DNA of 56,322 nt from Pseudoduganella buxea (GTDB taxonomy: Bacteria; Pseudomonadota; Gammaproteobacteria; Burkholderiales; Burkholderiaceae_D): the NCBI RefSeq assembly GCF_009720835.1, contig NZ_WNKZ01000035.1, positions 1-56,322 on the forward strand, written 5' to 3'. Under the pieces are notes generated by a model that was not told the DNA's origin, did not search any database, and worked only from the letters and a program-made list of their open reading frames with translations. The first letter of the stretch is position 1; each line of letters starts with the position of its first letter. The position numbers and the translations under genes were made by a program. Of the stretch, positions 18,947 to 28,900 are shown piece by piece.

Positions 18947-21316
18947 GTGTACCAAGCTTTTCGTCGAGGCGTACCTGGCCTGACCTTGAACGTCACCGCG
19001 CTGGCCGTGCTGGCCGCCCTGCCACCGTTCGCACTGGGTGCCGGCAATGTGGTGTCCGCCGCCGTTGCGGCCGTGCCGCTGACCGCCGCCGCTGCGGCCG
19101 ATTCCACGCCGATTGAACCGGCCGCCGACGGCGCCGAAGTGGTCGGCGCCGTGCAGACCGTGCTGGTGACGACGCGCCGCCGCGTCGAGAGTTCGCAGAA
19201 CGTGCCAACGCCCATGACGGTGCTGGGCGACGACGCGCTGGACGGCAACCGCCTGTACCGCGTGCAGGACCTGCAGCAGCTGCTGCCCAGCACGACGATC
19301 AACTACGTCCATGCCCGGCAGATGAGCTTTGCCGTGCGGGGCCTGGGCAACAACCCCGCCAGCGACGGGCTGGAAGGCTCGGTCGGCATCTACCTGGATA
19401 ACGTCTACCTGGCCCGCCCCGGCATGGCCGCCTTCGACGCGCTCGACGTGCAGCAGCTGGAACTGCTGCGCGGGCCGCAAGGCACGCTGTTCGGCAAGAA
19501 CACGACGGCGGGCGTACTCAATATCGCCACCAGGAAGCCCACGTTCACGCCGGAGCGCTCGGTGGAACTGTCGGCAGGGCGCTTCGGCTACGGCCAGGGC
19601 AAGCTGGTGCTGTCGGGCCCCCTGGGCGAGACGGTGGCGGGGCGGCTGTCGGCCTACAAGACGGTGGACGACGGCTACATCGTCAATCGCCACAACGGCG
19701 ACCACGTGCAGGGCGGCCAGCGGCAGGGCGCACGGGGCCAGGTATCGGTCGAGCAGGGCAAGGAATTCAGCCTGCGCGTCATCGCCGACTACAACGAGGA
19801 GCATTCGAACAACGGTACCCTGGTGTTCTACAGCGCCGGGCCGTCCGGGCGCGCATTGACCCAGGCAAGGCTGGTGGGCGCCACGCCCGTGGTCGACCCG
19901 AACGAGCGGGCCGTCAGCCTGGACAGCGGTTCTTCCGTCAGCGTGCACCAGGGCGGCGCCTCGGCCGAGGCCAACTGGACCTTCGCCAACGACGCCCGCC
20001 TGACCTCCGTGACGGCCTGGCGCTTCTGGAACTTCACGCCCCGCAACGACGACGGCCTGGACGTGCCCATCATGCTCAACGTGGGCGCGTCGGCGAAGCA
20101 CAAGCAGTTCACGCAGGAGCTGCGCTGGGCCACGCCGTCCGGCAAGCCGGTCGAATCCGTGTTCGGCGCCTATTACTATTACCAGGAGCTGGACAACAAC
20201 TCGTTCGCCGTCAACGGCCCGCTGGCCGACCTGTACAACGGCAACGCGCCGGGGGCGTGGAATAACGTCGGCAGCACCGCGCCGGGCCGGCTGCGCGTGA
20301 ACAGCTATGCGCTGTTCGGCCAGAGCACGTGGCATGCGACGGAGCGCCTGGACCTGACGGCCGGCGTGCGCGCCAGCTACGAGGACAAGTGGGCGCGGGT
20401 GGTGCGCAACGCCCCGACGGGCGGCGCCACCGTCACGGGCGCCGCGCTGGCCGCCCGCAACGGGCGCTATGGCGCCTTCGACTCGGGCAACCTGAGCCTG
20501 ACCCAGTCCAGCCCCACGGCCCTGCTCAGCGCCGGCTACAAGGCCGCGCCCGAGGTACTGCTGTACACCAGCATCTCGCACGGCGAGAAATCCGGCGGCA
20601 TCAACCTGGCGGTGCCGGGCACGGGCGGCGTGGCGTCGATGCTGGTGGGCGCGGAGCGTTCGAACGCACTGGAACTGGGTGTGAAGAGCACCCTGCTGGA
20701 CAACCGCCTGCAACTGAACGGCAATGTCTTCGCCACCGTCGTCCACGGCTACCAGAGCAATGCCTACGATCCCATCGCGCGCAGCTCCTATTTGACGAAC
20801 GCGGGTGACGTGCGCACGCGGGGCGTCGAAATCGAAGCCATCGCCACGCCCGTGCGGGGCCTGACCCTGCGCGCCAACGGTGCCTTCAACCACGCCAGCT
20901 ACCTGAAATACACCAATGCGCCATGCGCGCCGGAGCGGCCAGGCACCTTCTGCGATCTGTCCGGCCGCGATGCGCTGGTCAACGCGCCCCGCTGGACCGG
21001 CAACGTGGGACTGCAGTATGCGAAAGGCGTGGGCGACGGCATCAACGGCTATGTCAACGCCAACTACGCCTACCGCGCCAGCACCTACGGCACGCTCGAC
21101 GCTTCCGAGTACGCCCGCATACCGGCCTACAGCGTCAGTAATTTCTCGGTCGGGCTGCGCACCACCAACGGCACGGCCTGGGATGTGTCGCTGTGGGTGA
21201 AGAACGCCTTCGACAAGCAGTACTACACCAGCCTGTGGAACAGCGGTTTCGGTTCCTATAACGCCGTCATCGGCACGCCGCGCACCGTGGGCGTCACGGG
21301 CCGCTACGAATTTTAA
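18947..21316 (+). CDS. TonB-dependent outer membrane receptor
   Basis: The 789-residue protein has a signal peptide, an N-terminal plug (QNVPTPMTVLGDDAL, then LDVQQLELLRGPQGTLFGKNTTAGVLNI, the classic plug signature) and a large 22-strand barrel ending in VTGRYEF with the terminal phenylalanine of outer membrane proteins. The GTG at 18947, six bases after AAGGGG, is the best start. Such receptors import siderophores or other bulky nutrients using TonB energy. Lying between a sulfotransferase and a sulfatase, it may import a sulfated compound; the ligand is unknown. The sulfatase follows after 12 bp. Confidence 0.92.
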   Translation: MYQAFRRGVPGLTLNVTALAVLAALPPFALGAGNVVSAAVAAVPLTAAAAADSTPIEPAADGAEVVGAVQTVLVTTRRRVESSQNVPTPMTVLGDDALDGNRLYRVQDLQQLLPSTTINYVHARQMSFAVRGLGNNPASDGLEGSVGIYLDNVYLARPGMAAFDALDVQQLELLRGPQGTLFGKNTTAGVLNIATRKPTFTPERSVELSAGRFGYGQGKLVLSGPLGETVAGRLSAYKTVDDGYIVNRHNGDHVQGGQRQGARGQVSVEQGKEFSLRVIADYNEEHSNNGTLVFYSAGPSGRALTQARLVGATPVVDPNERAVSLDSGSSVSVHQGGASAEANWTFANDARLTSVTAWRFWNFTPRNDDGLDVPIMLNVGASAKHKQFTQELRWATPSGKPVESVFGAYYYYQELDNNSFAVNGPLADLYNGNAPGAWNNVGSTAPGRLRVNSYALFGQSTWHATERLDLTAGVRASYEDKWARVVRNAPTGGATVTGAALAARNGRYGAFDSGNLSLTQSSPTALLSAGYKAAPEVLLYTSISHGEKSGGINLAVPGTGGVASMLVGAERSNALELGVKSTLLDNRLQLNGNVFATVVHGYQSNAYDPIARSSYLTNAGDVRTRGVEIEAIATPVRGLTLRANGAFNHASYLKYTNAPCAPERPGTFCDLSGRDALVNAPRWTGNVGLQYAKGVGDGINGYVNANYAYRASTYGTLDASEYARIPAYSVSNFSVGLRTTNGTAWDVSLWVKNAFDKQYYTSLWNSGFGSYNAVIGTPRTVGVTGRYEF

Positions 21317-21328
21317 GAGGAGATCATC

Positions 21329-22744
21329 ATGAGCAAATCCATCGACAAGAAACGTCGCGCCGTCATTGGCGGGCTGTCCACCCTGGCGCTGGCGCCCCTG
21401 CTGGGCCGCGCCGAAGCCGCCGCCAAGGGCGGGGGCGCGCCGAATATCCTGTTCATCCTGGCCGACGACCTGGGTTACGCGGACCTGGGCGTCTACGGCC
21501 AGCGCGAATTCGCCACGCCCCACCTGGACCGGCTGGCCGCCCAGGGCGTACGGCTGACGCAGGCCTATTCGAATTCGGCCGTGTGCTCGGCCACCCGCTT
21601 CGGCCTGATCACGGGACGCTACCAGTACCGCCTGCGGGGCGGGCTGGAGGAGCCGATCGCCGGCGCGTCCGATACCATCGGCCTGCCGCCGGACCACCCG
21701 ACCCTGCCTTCGCTGCTGAAGCAGGTCGGCTACCGCACGGCGCTGTTCGGCAAATGGCACCTGGGATCGCTGCCGAACTTCGGTCCCCTGAAAAGCGGCT
21801 ACGACACCTTCTACGGCAACTACGGCGGCGCCATCGACTACTTCACGCACAAGCCGGGCGTGGGTCCGAACGTGAAGGAAGACCTGTACGAGGGCGAAGT
21901 GCCCGTGCACGAAGTGGGCTACTACACGGACCTGCTGGGCGACCGCGCGGCCAACTTCATCCGCAAGCAAAGCAAGGAAAAACCCTTCCTGCTGTCGCTG
22001 CACTACACGGCGCCGCACTGGCCGTGGGAAGGCCCGAAGGACGAGGAGGTATCGCGCCAGATCGGCAATATCTTCCACTACGACGGCGGCAACCTGGCCA
22101 CCTACGGCAAGATGGTGACGGCGCTGGACGCCTCCATCGGCCGCGTGCTGAAGGCCCTGGAACAGCAGGGCCTGGCCGAGAACACCATCGTCGTCTTCAC
22201 CAGCGATAACGGCGGCGAGCGCTTCTCGCAGACGTGGCCCTTCTCGGGCCAGAAGACGGAGCTGCTCGAAGGGGGCATTCGCGTGCCCGCCCTGGTGCGC
22301 TGGCCCGCCCGCATCAAGCCCCGGCAGGTCAGCCCCCAGGTGGCCATCAGCATGGACTGGCTGCCCACGCTGCTGGCGGCGGCCGGCACGGCGCCGGCCG
22401 CGTCGCACCCCGCCGACGGTCGCAACCTGCTGCCGATCCTGGCCGGCGACGAAAAGACCGTCGAGCGCACGCTGTTCTGGCGCTACAAGGCCAATGCCCA
22501 GAAAGCCGTACGGGCGGGCGACTGGAAATACCTGAAGTTGAACGACAACGAGTTCCTGTTCGACCTGTCGCAGGACCAGCGCGAACGGGCCAACCTGGCC
22601 GCGAAACACCCGGACAAGCTTGCAGACCTGAAGGCACAGTGGGAGCAGTGGAATGCCGGCATGCTGCCGATCACGCCGGAAGTGCGTACCCATGGCGTGT
22701 CGGGCAAGGTGCAGGCGGACCGCTACGGGCCTGAACTGGACTGA
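21329..22744 (+). CDS. Arylsulfatase (formylglycine-dependent, Tat-like signal)
   Basis: The 471-residue protein is a type I sulfatase, which hydrolyses sulfate esters. The N-terminal metal site is NILFILADDLGYADLG (Asp46/Asp47), and the cysteine that becomes formylglycine lies in CSATR (Cys86-Arg90), an accepted CxAxR form. Downstream are GKWHLG and TSDNGG. The start KKRRAVIGGLSTLALAP resembles a Tat leader, so export in folded form is likely. It shares a transcript with the receptor and sulfotransferase. A formylglycine-generating enzyme is not in the window and must be encoded elsewhere. Confidence 0.92.
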   Translation: MSKSIDKKRRAVIGGLSTLALAPLLGRAEAAAKGGGAPNILFILADDLGYADLGVYGQREFATPHLDRLAAQGVRLTQAYSNSAVCSATRFGLITGRYQYRLRGGLEEPIAGASDTIGLPPDHPTLPSLLKQVGYRTALFGKWHLGSLPNFGPLKSGYDTFYGNYGGAIDYFTHKPGVGPNVKEDLYEGEVPVHEVGYYTDLLGDRAANFIRKQSKEKPFLLSLHYTAPHWPWEGPKDEEVSRQIGNIFHYDGGNLATYGKMVTALDASIGRVLKALEQQGLAENTIVVFTSDNGGERFSQTWPFSGQKTELLEGGIRVPALVRWPARIKPRQVSPQVAISMDWLPTLLAAAGTAPAASHPADGRNLLPILAGDEKTVERTLFWRYKANAQKAVRAGDWKYLKLNDNEFLFDLSQDQRERANLAAKHPDKLADLKAQWEQWNAGMLPITPEVRTHGVSGKVQADRYGPELD

Positions 22745-22818
22745 GTGCGTGCTCGCCTTGCGGGGGCAGGGCCGCCATGCTAACGTCGCCACTTTCTGGA
22801 TGAACTACGGGGCGAATC

Positions 22819-23514
22819 ATGACGACAGCTGTGCTCCCGGTCGGCCGCGATGACGTGATCCGGGCCGTCTTTACCGCTGGCGCCATGCCGCCCGTGCTGG
22901 CGCCACGCCATCTGGCGCTGGCCGCGCGGCTGCGGGTGGACTGGATGCCCGTCGAGAGCGGGGCGCCATGCATCGATGCGGAAAGGCCGCTGGTGGGCGA
23001 AGGCCCGGCGGTGGCGCTGGCCAAGGCGGCGCTGGACACGGACGACGAAGCGCTGGCGATCCGCACCCTGGCCGAAGTGGGGCGGCTGATCCCCGACATC
23101 GTCGCCGCCATCGCGCTGGCGCCGGGGTCTTATGCCGTACCGGCCGACATGCGCGCCTGGTTCGCCACGGGCGCCTGCGGTGTCGACGATGCCGGCTTCT
23201 TCGACCTTCGTACCGAGCACCTGGTGCTGCTGCGTGCGGCGCAGTGGCGCATGGTGGACAGCGACTGCATCGATGACGTGCTGGCCTACGGCGACGAAGC
23301 GTGGCCGATGCCCTATATCGACGGCAAGCGGCCCTATGGCGATTGCAGTTACTACCAGCTCGACATGGCCGCCTTGCTGGGCGAACCGTATGCACTGGAC
23401 GAACGCGGTTACGCCATTCCCGCGCAGGACAAGGACGATAGGCTGGAGCAGCTGCATGTCGAGACCCTGGGGGCCTTGCAGGTCTTGCTGGCGCACGGCC
23501 GCATGAAAGACTGA
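22819..23514 (+). CDS. Conserved hypothetical protein, unknown function
   Basis: The 231-residue protein is predicted cytoplasmic, with no signal peptide or membrane helix. I do not recognise a family with confidence. The most distinctive part is PMPYIDGKRPYGDCSYYQL followed by DMAALLG in the C-terminal half, preceded by an Ala/Asp-rich helical N-terminus. It lies 74 bp after the sulfatase in the same direction and may be read from the same transcript, but nothing in it suggests sulfur metabolism. Confidence 0.7.
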   Translation: MTTAVLPVGRDDVIRAVFTAGAMPPVLAPRHLALAARLRVDWMPVESGAPCIDAERPLVGEGPAVALAKAALDTDDEALAIRTLAEVGRLIPDIVAAIALAPGSYAVPADMRAWFATGACGVDDAGFFDLRTEHLVLLRAAQWRMVDSDCIDDVLAYGDEAWPMPYIDGKRPYGDCSYYQLDMAALLGEPYALDERGYAIPAQDKDDRLEQLHVETLGALQVLLAHGRMKD

Positions 23515-23674
23515 TCAGCAGGCTTCGCCTCAGGCACGTGGCTTTCGGCGGCGTCGGGCAGCCATACCACTTGCGCGCATCGCCGCCGCGGTACTATCGC
23601 CTTAACGGAATGTCCCATTCTGGACACGGCTTTCCACAGTGAGCCATGCTCCCAGCGGGCCACCGCCGCAACCA

Positions 23675-23690
23675 ACTGGTCTTAACCAAT
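23675..23690. promoter_or_regulatory. TGGT-N4-ACCA operator-like palindrome before the chitinase gene
   Basis: The sequence ACTGGTCTTAACCAAT contains the inverted repeat TGGT-CTTA-ACCA and is close to the dre operator bound by GntR/HutC regulators of N-acetylglucosamine use (DasR/NagR type). A second overlapping inverted repeat, ACCA-AC-TGGT, lies at 23671-23680. The site is 92 bp before the ATG of a chitinase, a fitting target. Regulator identity is inference. Confidence 0.4.
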
Positions 23691-23781
23691 CCGCAATTTT
23701 CAAAACCACTTGACGACCACTTTGGCGGCGCTCATCGTGTTGCCCAGACGCGGCCCCCGCCGCGCACCCACGGGAGACACC

Positions 23782-25194
23782 ATGCACACTTCGAGAATCG
23801 TCGCGCCGGCGCTGGCGCTGCTCGTCACCGCCTGCGGCGGCGGCGATGGCGGCGCGCCAGCCACGCGCACCCTGTCCGGCGGCGCCATCGCCGGCGCGGC
23901 CGCGGCCAGCTGCCCGGCCTGGAGCAGCAGCCAGGTCTACACGGCCGGCGTCTGCGCCACCTACCAGGGCAAGCAGTACGAGGCGAAGTGGTGGAACCAG
24001 AACAGCGCGCCCGGCGCCGACCAGTACGGGCCGTGGAAGTACGTGGGCGACGCCACCGGCCCCGTGCCCGATCCCGGCACGCCGCCCACGCAGCCGGGCG
24101 GCGTGCCGACGAAAGCGCAGGCCGAGGCGCGCGAGGCGCAGCTGACCGACAACGATTTCTTCCGCAAGGTGAAGGCTTCCGTGCGCACGCTCGACAATGC
24201 CGGCGTGGAGGCGGTGACGCCGGGCAGGGCGGCCAACCCCGTCAACGTGCGCCGGGTCGAGCGCCTGCTGCCCGCGGCGAAGTGGGACTATTATTTTTCC
24301 GCGCGCGAAGCCAGCTACACCTACCAGCGCTTCCTGCAGGCGGTGGCGAAATTCCCCGCCGTGTGCGACGACTACGCCGACGGCCGGGACGCCGACGCCA
24401 TCTGCCGCCATTCGCTGGCCACGATGTTCGCCCACTTCGCCCAGGAGACGGGCGACCACAACGCCAGCATCCCGCTGCCCCAATGGCGCCAGGGCCTGAA
24501 ATACCTGCGCGAGATGGGCTGCGACGAAACGGGTGCCAGCTGCGGCTACAACGCCGAATGCGCGGACCCCGTGTTCAATTCGGTGTGGACCTGCGGCACC
24601 AATGCCGACGGCAGCTTCAAGAAGTATTTCGGGCGGGGCGCCAAGCAGCTTTCGTACAACTACAACTACGGCCCGTTCTCGCAGGTGATGCACAACGGCG
24701 ACCAGTCCGTGCTGCTGAAAAATCCCGACCTGGTGGCGTCGACGTGGCTGAACCTCGCATCGGCCACCTTCTTCTTCGTCTACCCACAGCCGCCCAAGCC
24801 GTCGATGCTGCACGTGATCGACGGCACCTGGGTGCCCAACGCGGCCGACGTCGCGGCTGGTGCCGGCAACAACTTCGCCACCACCATCATGATCATCAAT
24901 GCCGAATGCGGCACCGGCACGGAAAAGGCGGCGGCGCAGAACCGCATCGACTACTACAAGCAGTTCGCGCAGGACCTGGGCTGGAACGTGGGCAGCGAGC
25001 AGCTGTCGTGCGCGACGATGCAGCGCTTCGGGCCATCCAGTTCGGCGGCCTACCCGATCTACTGGGAGAAGAACTGGAACGCCGGCGGCGACTACCAGTG
25101 CCAGCTGGTGAACTACCAGACGCCGTACAGCGCGCTGATCGCCGGGAACTACGTGAAATGCGTCGAGAAGAACTGGAGCGTGGCGCTGAAGTAG
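23782..25194 (+). CDS. GH19 chitinase, lipoprotein with chitin-binding module
   Basis: The 470-residue protein starts with a lipoprotein signal (LVTAC, Cys18), followed by a CBM5/12-type chitin-binding module of about 45 residues (CPAWSSSQVYTAGVCATYQG to WNQNSAPG), a Pro/Gly linker, and a glycoside hydrolase family 19 domain. The catalytic glutamate is in AHFAQETGDHN (Glu222), and the typical YFGRGAKQLSYNYNYG follows. GH19 enzymes cleave beta-1,4 GlcNAc links in chitin by inversion. Lipid anchoring would keep it at the cell surface or in the outer membrane. The first ATG of the open frame is 24 codons upstream, but 23782 gives a proper signal peptide. Confidence 0.92.
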   Translation: MHTSRIVAPALALLVTACGGGDGGAPATRTLSGGAIAGAAAASCPAWSSSQVYTAGVCATYQGKQYEAKWWNQNSAPGADQYGPWKYVGDATGPVPDPGTPPTQPGGVPTKAQAEAREAQLTDNDFFRKVKASVRTLDNAGVEAVTPGRAANPVNVRRVERLLPAAKWDYYFSAREASYTYQRFLQAVAKFPAVCDDYADGRDADAICRHSLATMFAHFAQETGDHNASIPLPQWRQGLKYLREMGCDETGASCGYNAECADPVFNSVWTCGTNADGSFKKYFGRGAKQLSYNYNYGPFSQVMHNGDQSVLLKNPDLVASTWLNLASATFFFVYPQPPKPSMLHVIDGTWVPNAADVAAGAGNNFATTIMIINAECGTGTEKAAAQNRIDYYKQFAQDLGWNVGSEQLSCATMQRFGPSSSAAYPIYWEKNWNAGGDYQCQLVNYQTPYSALIAGNYVKCVEKNWSVALK

Positions 25195-25225
25195 CGGGGT
25201 GCGCATCGCCGACGCGGCCGGTGTC

Positions 25226-25957
25226 TCAGCGCTGCCCGTCCACGTCGTATGAGCCGAACACGGCATGCGCCGAACGGGTTTCGGGCAGCACATAGACGAT
25301 GCCGTTGGTGCCCTTGAAAGCGGGGACGACGACGCCGTCGAAGAACGCCTTCGGTACGTTGATGCAACCATAGGAAACGCGGTTGTCCAGTGGCGTCGGG
25401 CTGGCCAGCCGTTCGGCACGGCGCTCCTTCGGCACCCCCGTGACGACGCGATGCAGTGAGATGGCGGCATCGTAGTCCACCCACAGGATTTCCTTGCCGT
25501 GCAGGTTGCGGTCGAGCGCTGCGACGAAGCGGCCCGCGGGCGTCGTGCGTTCCTCGGGGCGGATGGCCGACAGGCTGCGCTGGCCGATGCCCGGCACCGA
25601 ATCGTCGCCGATGGCCAGCCCCAGAAGGATCGGGGCGGCACCGCGCAAGATGCCGTCGGCATGGAAGGCGTAAGCGGTTGCCTGCTTCTTGTCGACGATG
25701 AGGAACGGCAGGCGGCGATGGTCGTCGACGGCGAGGATCCAGTCCGCCAGCCGGCGCACGTCCGCCGACGGCGCCAGTCGGCCGAAATCGGCACGCACCC
25801 GTGCGCCCGCGCTGGCGCTTGCGCCGGCATGCCCGGGCGCGCCTGCCGGTGTATCGCTTGCCAGCGCCGGCATGGCGGCGACGACGGCTGCCAGGCAGCC
25901 CAGGCCGACCCGGCTGGCCAGTGTCGCGCCGAACGTCCGGGGTTTTGACAGGTTCAA
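25226..25957 (-). CDS. L,D-transpeptidase (YkuD family), last gene of the Tps operon
   Basis: The 243-residue exported protein has a signal peptide (LGCLAAVVAAMPALAS) and a YkuD catalytic domain with His169 and the nucleophile Cys198 in SYGCINVP. The usual histidine before Gly-Cys is tyrosine here, a noted variant. Family enzymes form 3-3 crosslinks in peptidoglycan or attach proteins such as Braun lipoprotein to it; some members instead have amidase-like roles. Its ATG overlaps the stop of the TpsA gene (ATGA, 25954-25957), so the two are translationally coupled. Confidence 0.88.
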   Translation of the reverse strand: MNLSKPRTFGATLASRVGLGCLAAVVAAMPALASDTPAGAPGHAGASASAGARVRADFGRLAPSADVRRLADWILAVDDHRRLPFLIVDKKQATAYAFHADGILRGAAPILLGLAIGDDSVPGIGQRSLSAIRPEERTTPAGRFVAALDRNLHGKEILWVDYDAAISLHRVVTGVPKERRAERLASPTPLDNRVSYGCINVPKAFFDGVVVPAFKGTNGIVYVLPETRSAHAVFGSYDVDGQR

Positions 25958-28900
25958 TTGCGGTCCTGCTTCCTGACGCGGTGGACCGGCACGGTAATCG
26001 CCGGATCGGAACGCGACATGACGGGCGGTGCATCCGCTGCCGGGCGGGCAGCTGGCGCCGCAGGGAGTGCCGCTTCCGGTTCGGGGTCGCCAGGCTGGGC
26101 CAATGTCAGCAGCCCGGCAGGCAAGGGTGCCGGCACGACGACGGCCTGCCGGGTTTCCCGCACGGCGAACGGCACGGTCGCCACCAGCGCCCGTGGCTGC
26201 GGGTGATGCGCCACGTCCTGCTGGGAAGGCGACGACGGCGCCGGTGGCAAGGCAGGCGTCGACGGCTGCGACGTGACTGGCGCCGCGGGTGGCGACGGTG
26301 GCGCCGTGGGCGTCGTCGGCGGGACCACCACGGGCGGTGTCACGGCCGCGGCCAGGACGGTCAGCGCGCCGGCCGCGTAGCTTATCGCATAATTGCCCGG
26401 CGTGAACGTGCCGCCGGTGGCGTCGCTGGGCGTGATCGTGTAAGTGCCGGGGGCGCTGGCCGAGGCGACGATGCCCGGACTGGTCTGGGTGACACTGCCG
26501 ACCGTTTCACTGTTGACCAGGCCGCTGGTGGTGAAGCCGCTCAATACGGTGCCTTCGTCGTAGGTCCGCGTCACGTCGTTGGCCGTCACGGTCAAAGCCG
26601 CCTGATGGACGACCAGCGCGCCGTTCAGGTAGGTGATGACGTAGTTCGACGGCGCGAACGTGCCGCCACTGGCGCCGCTGGGAACGATCGCATACGGGTT
26701 GCCGGCCACGCCGGCGTCGGCGCTCGTGCCGGCGCTGGCTGGATTGACGCTGCCGATGGTCTCGCCGTTGACCAGGCCCTTCTGCGTGAAGGCCGACGGC
26801 GACAGCGCGAGCGTCTGGCCGTAGGTCTTGCTCGCATCGTTCGCGCGCACCGTCAGCGGCGCCGGCGTGATGTCGGCGGCAGTGGCCGCGCTCGTATTGG
26901 CACTGTAGTTGCCCGCGTCGGCACCGGTCAGCTTGATGCCCGTTACCGTCACGGCCTTGCCATTGCCCACGTTCGCATTGACGAAGTTCGCCGCCGTCGC
27001 GGTGATGCCGAGCAGGTCGCCGGCCACGCGGTTGTCGGCCAGCGCCACGACGCCGGCCCTGCGGCCGTCGTAGACCTTGTCGTTGCCGATCGCCGTCACG
27101 GTGAGGGGGCGTGGCGTGATGTCGGCCATCGTCGTGCCGGATCCGGCCGTGCTGCCGAAGGGCGCGAACAGCGCGAATTTCGCGCCGTCGGCGCCGCCCA
27201 GCGTATAGCCGGTAAAGGCCACCGGCTTGGTGGTGCCGACGTTCTTGTTGTCGAACGTGGCACTGCCTGCAACCAGCGCGACGCTGTTCCCCACGTTCGG
27301 CGTGCCGCGCAGGGACAGGGTGGCGGCGCGATTGCCGTCGTAGACCTTGTTATCGGCCTGCGCGAATACCCATGCCCTGGCGTCGATGGCGCCCGAGGCA
27401 ACCTTGGTCGTGTAATCGGCGATTTCGGTGGTGGTGCCCGCGTAGGTGGCGGGATTGAAGCGGATCGTCGTCGCCATGGCGCTGACCGAGGCCGGTCCGA
27501 CAAAGCGCACGGTGCCGCCGGCGATGCCCGGGCCGGTGCCGTCGTTGTCGGCAACCAGCGTCACGGCGCCGTTGTCGGCGCTGACCTGGCCATTGAGCGT
27601 CACGGTGCCACGGGCGACCAGGTCGGCCGAGCCGCCGCCGTCCGCCGTGATGGCGACGACGCTGACGTCGCGTCCGGCCGTCATGGCGATTTTCGCGTCG
27701 GTGGCGGTGGCCGTGATGGCTGCCGTGCTGGTGACATCGCGCCCCGCCGTCAAGACAATGCGCGACCCCATGGCGCTGGCCGTCAGTGCCGCGTTGACCA
27801 GTACGTCGTTGCCCGCCGTGAGCATGATGGCGGAGCCGGCGGTGCTGGCGGTCATGGATGCGTCGATCCGCACGTCATGGCCCGCGTCCAGTGCCAGCTT
27901 CTGGCCTGTCGTCCAGACCAGGGCGTCGGCCACGGTGATGTCATTGGTCGCGTTGATCAGGCGATCCGAACTTGCCATGCTGGTCACCACGTCGCCCGGC
28001 GTCTCGTCGCCGCCGGCGGCGGCGATGGTCCAGTTGACGGGATCGAGCAGCCAGGTACCGGTGCGGCCTTGCGGCGCCACGGTGCTGATGCTTTTGCCGG
28101 CGCCCAGCACCACGTCCTTGCCGGACGTCTCGATAAAGCCGCCGTCGCCGCCCTGGGCGCCGCCGCGTGCCGTCAGCGTGGCATTGACGGCGGTGCGGCC
28201 CACGGACCAGAGGGCGATCCGCCCGCCGTTGCCGGTACCGATGGCGTCGGCATGGACCGCGCCGCCATCGACCACGGTGTCGTGGGCCGCGGGGATGGCC
28301 GGATCGCCGTGGAAGCCGCCGCCGATGTGCACCAGGCCGCCCCCTGCGTCGCCGGACGCGTCGATGGTGGCGCCCGTCAGGTTGACGCTATTGCCCAGCA
28401 CCTGCACGGTACCGCCGGTCTGTCCCGCGCCCAGGCCGGAGGCATCCAGCTTGCCGCCGACCTGCACCGATCCGGTCGTGGCGTCGCCTGCCAGCCTGAT
28501 CGTGCCGTGGCGCTGTTCCAGGCTGCGCGCCTCGATCACGCCGCTGTTGTTGACGGCCCCTTGCAGCAGGCCGCCGGCGGCCCGGGCGCTCAGCAGCACC
28601 TGCCCGCCGTCCGCCTGGATCAAGCCGCCGTTTTGCACCAGCGCGTCGATCGCGCCCTGGCCGATGGCGACATTGAGCAAGCCGTCACCGGCGACGTCGA
28701 GGGTGATGGCGCTGCCGGCTGCCAGCGCGACGCTGCCGAGGCGGGCCGCGATGATGCCGTCGTTCGCCACACGGGCACCGAGCAGCGCGACATAGCCGCC
28801 CGGCGCATTGATCGTGCCGTGATTGGTCACGGCCCCCGTGCCCGTGCCGGCAAAGCCGTAACGGCCCGCCATGAAATCGGCATCGCCGAGCGCCAGGCTG

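Noticed and set aside
18917..22792. 1291-codon open frame on the minus strand opposite the TonB receptor and sulfatase genes
   Set aside because: Composition is His/Gln/Arg/Val-rich with no domain, as expected from the shadow of high-GC codons. The plus-strand genes have clear family motifs.
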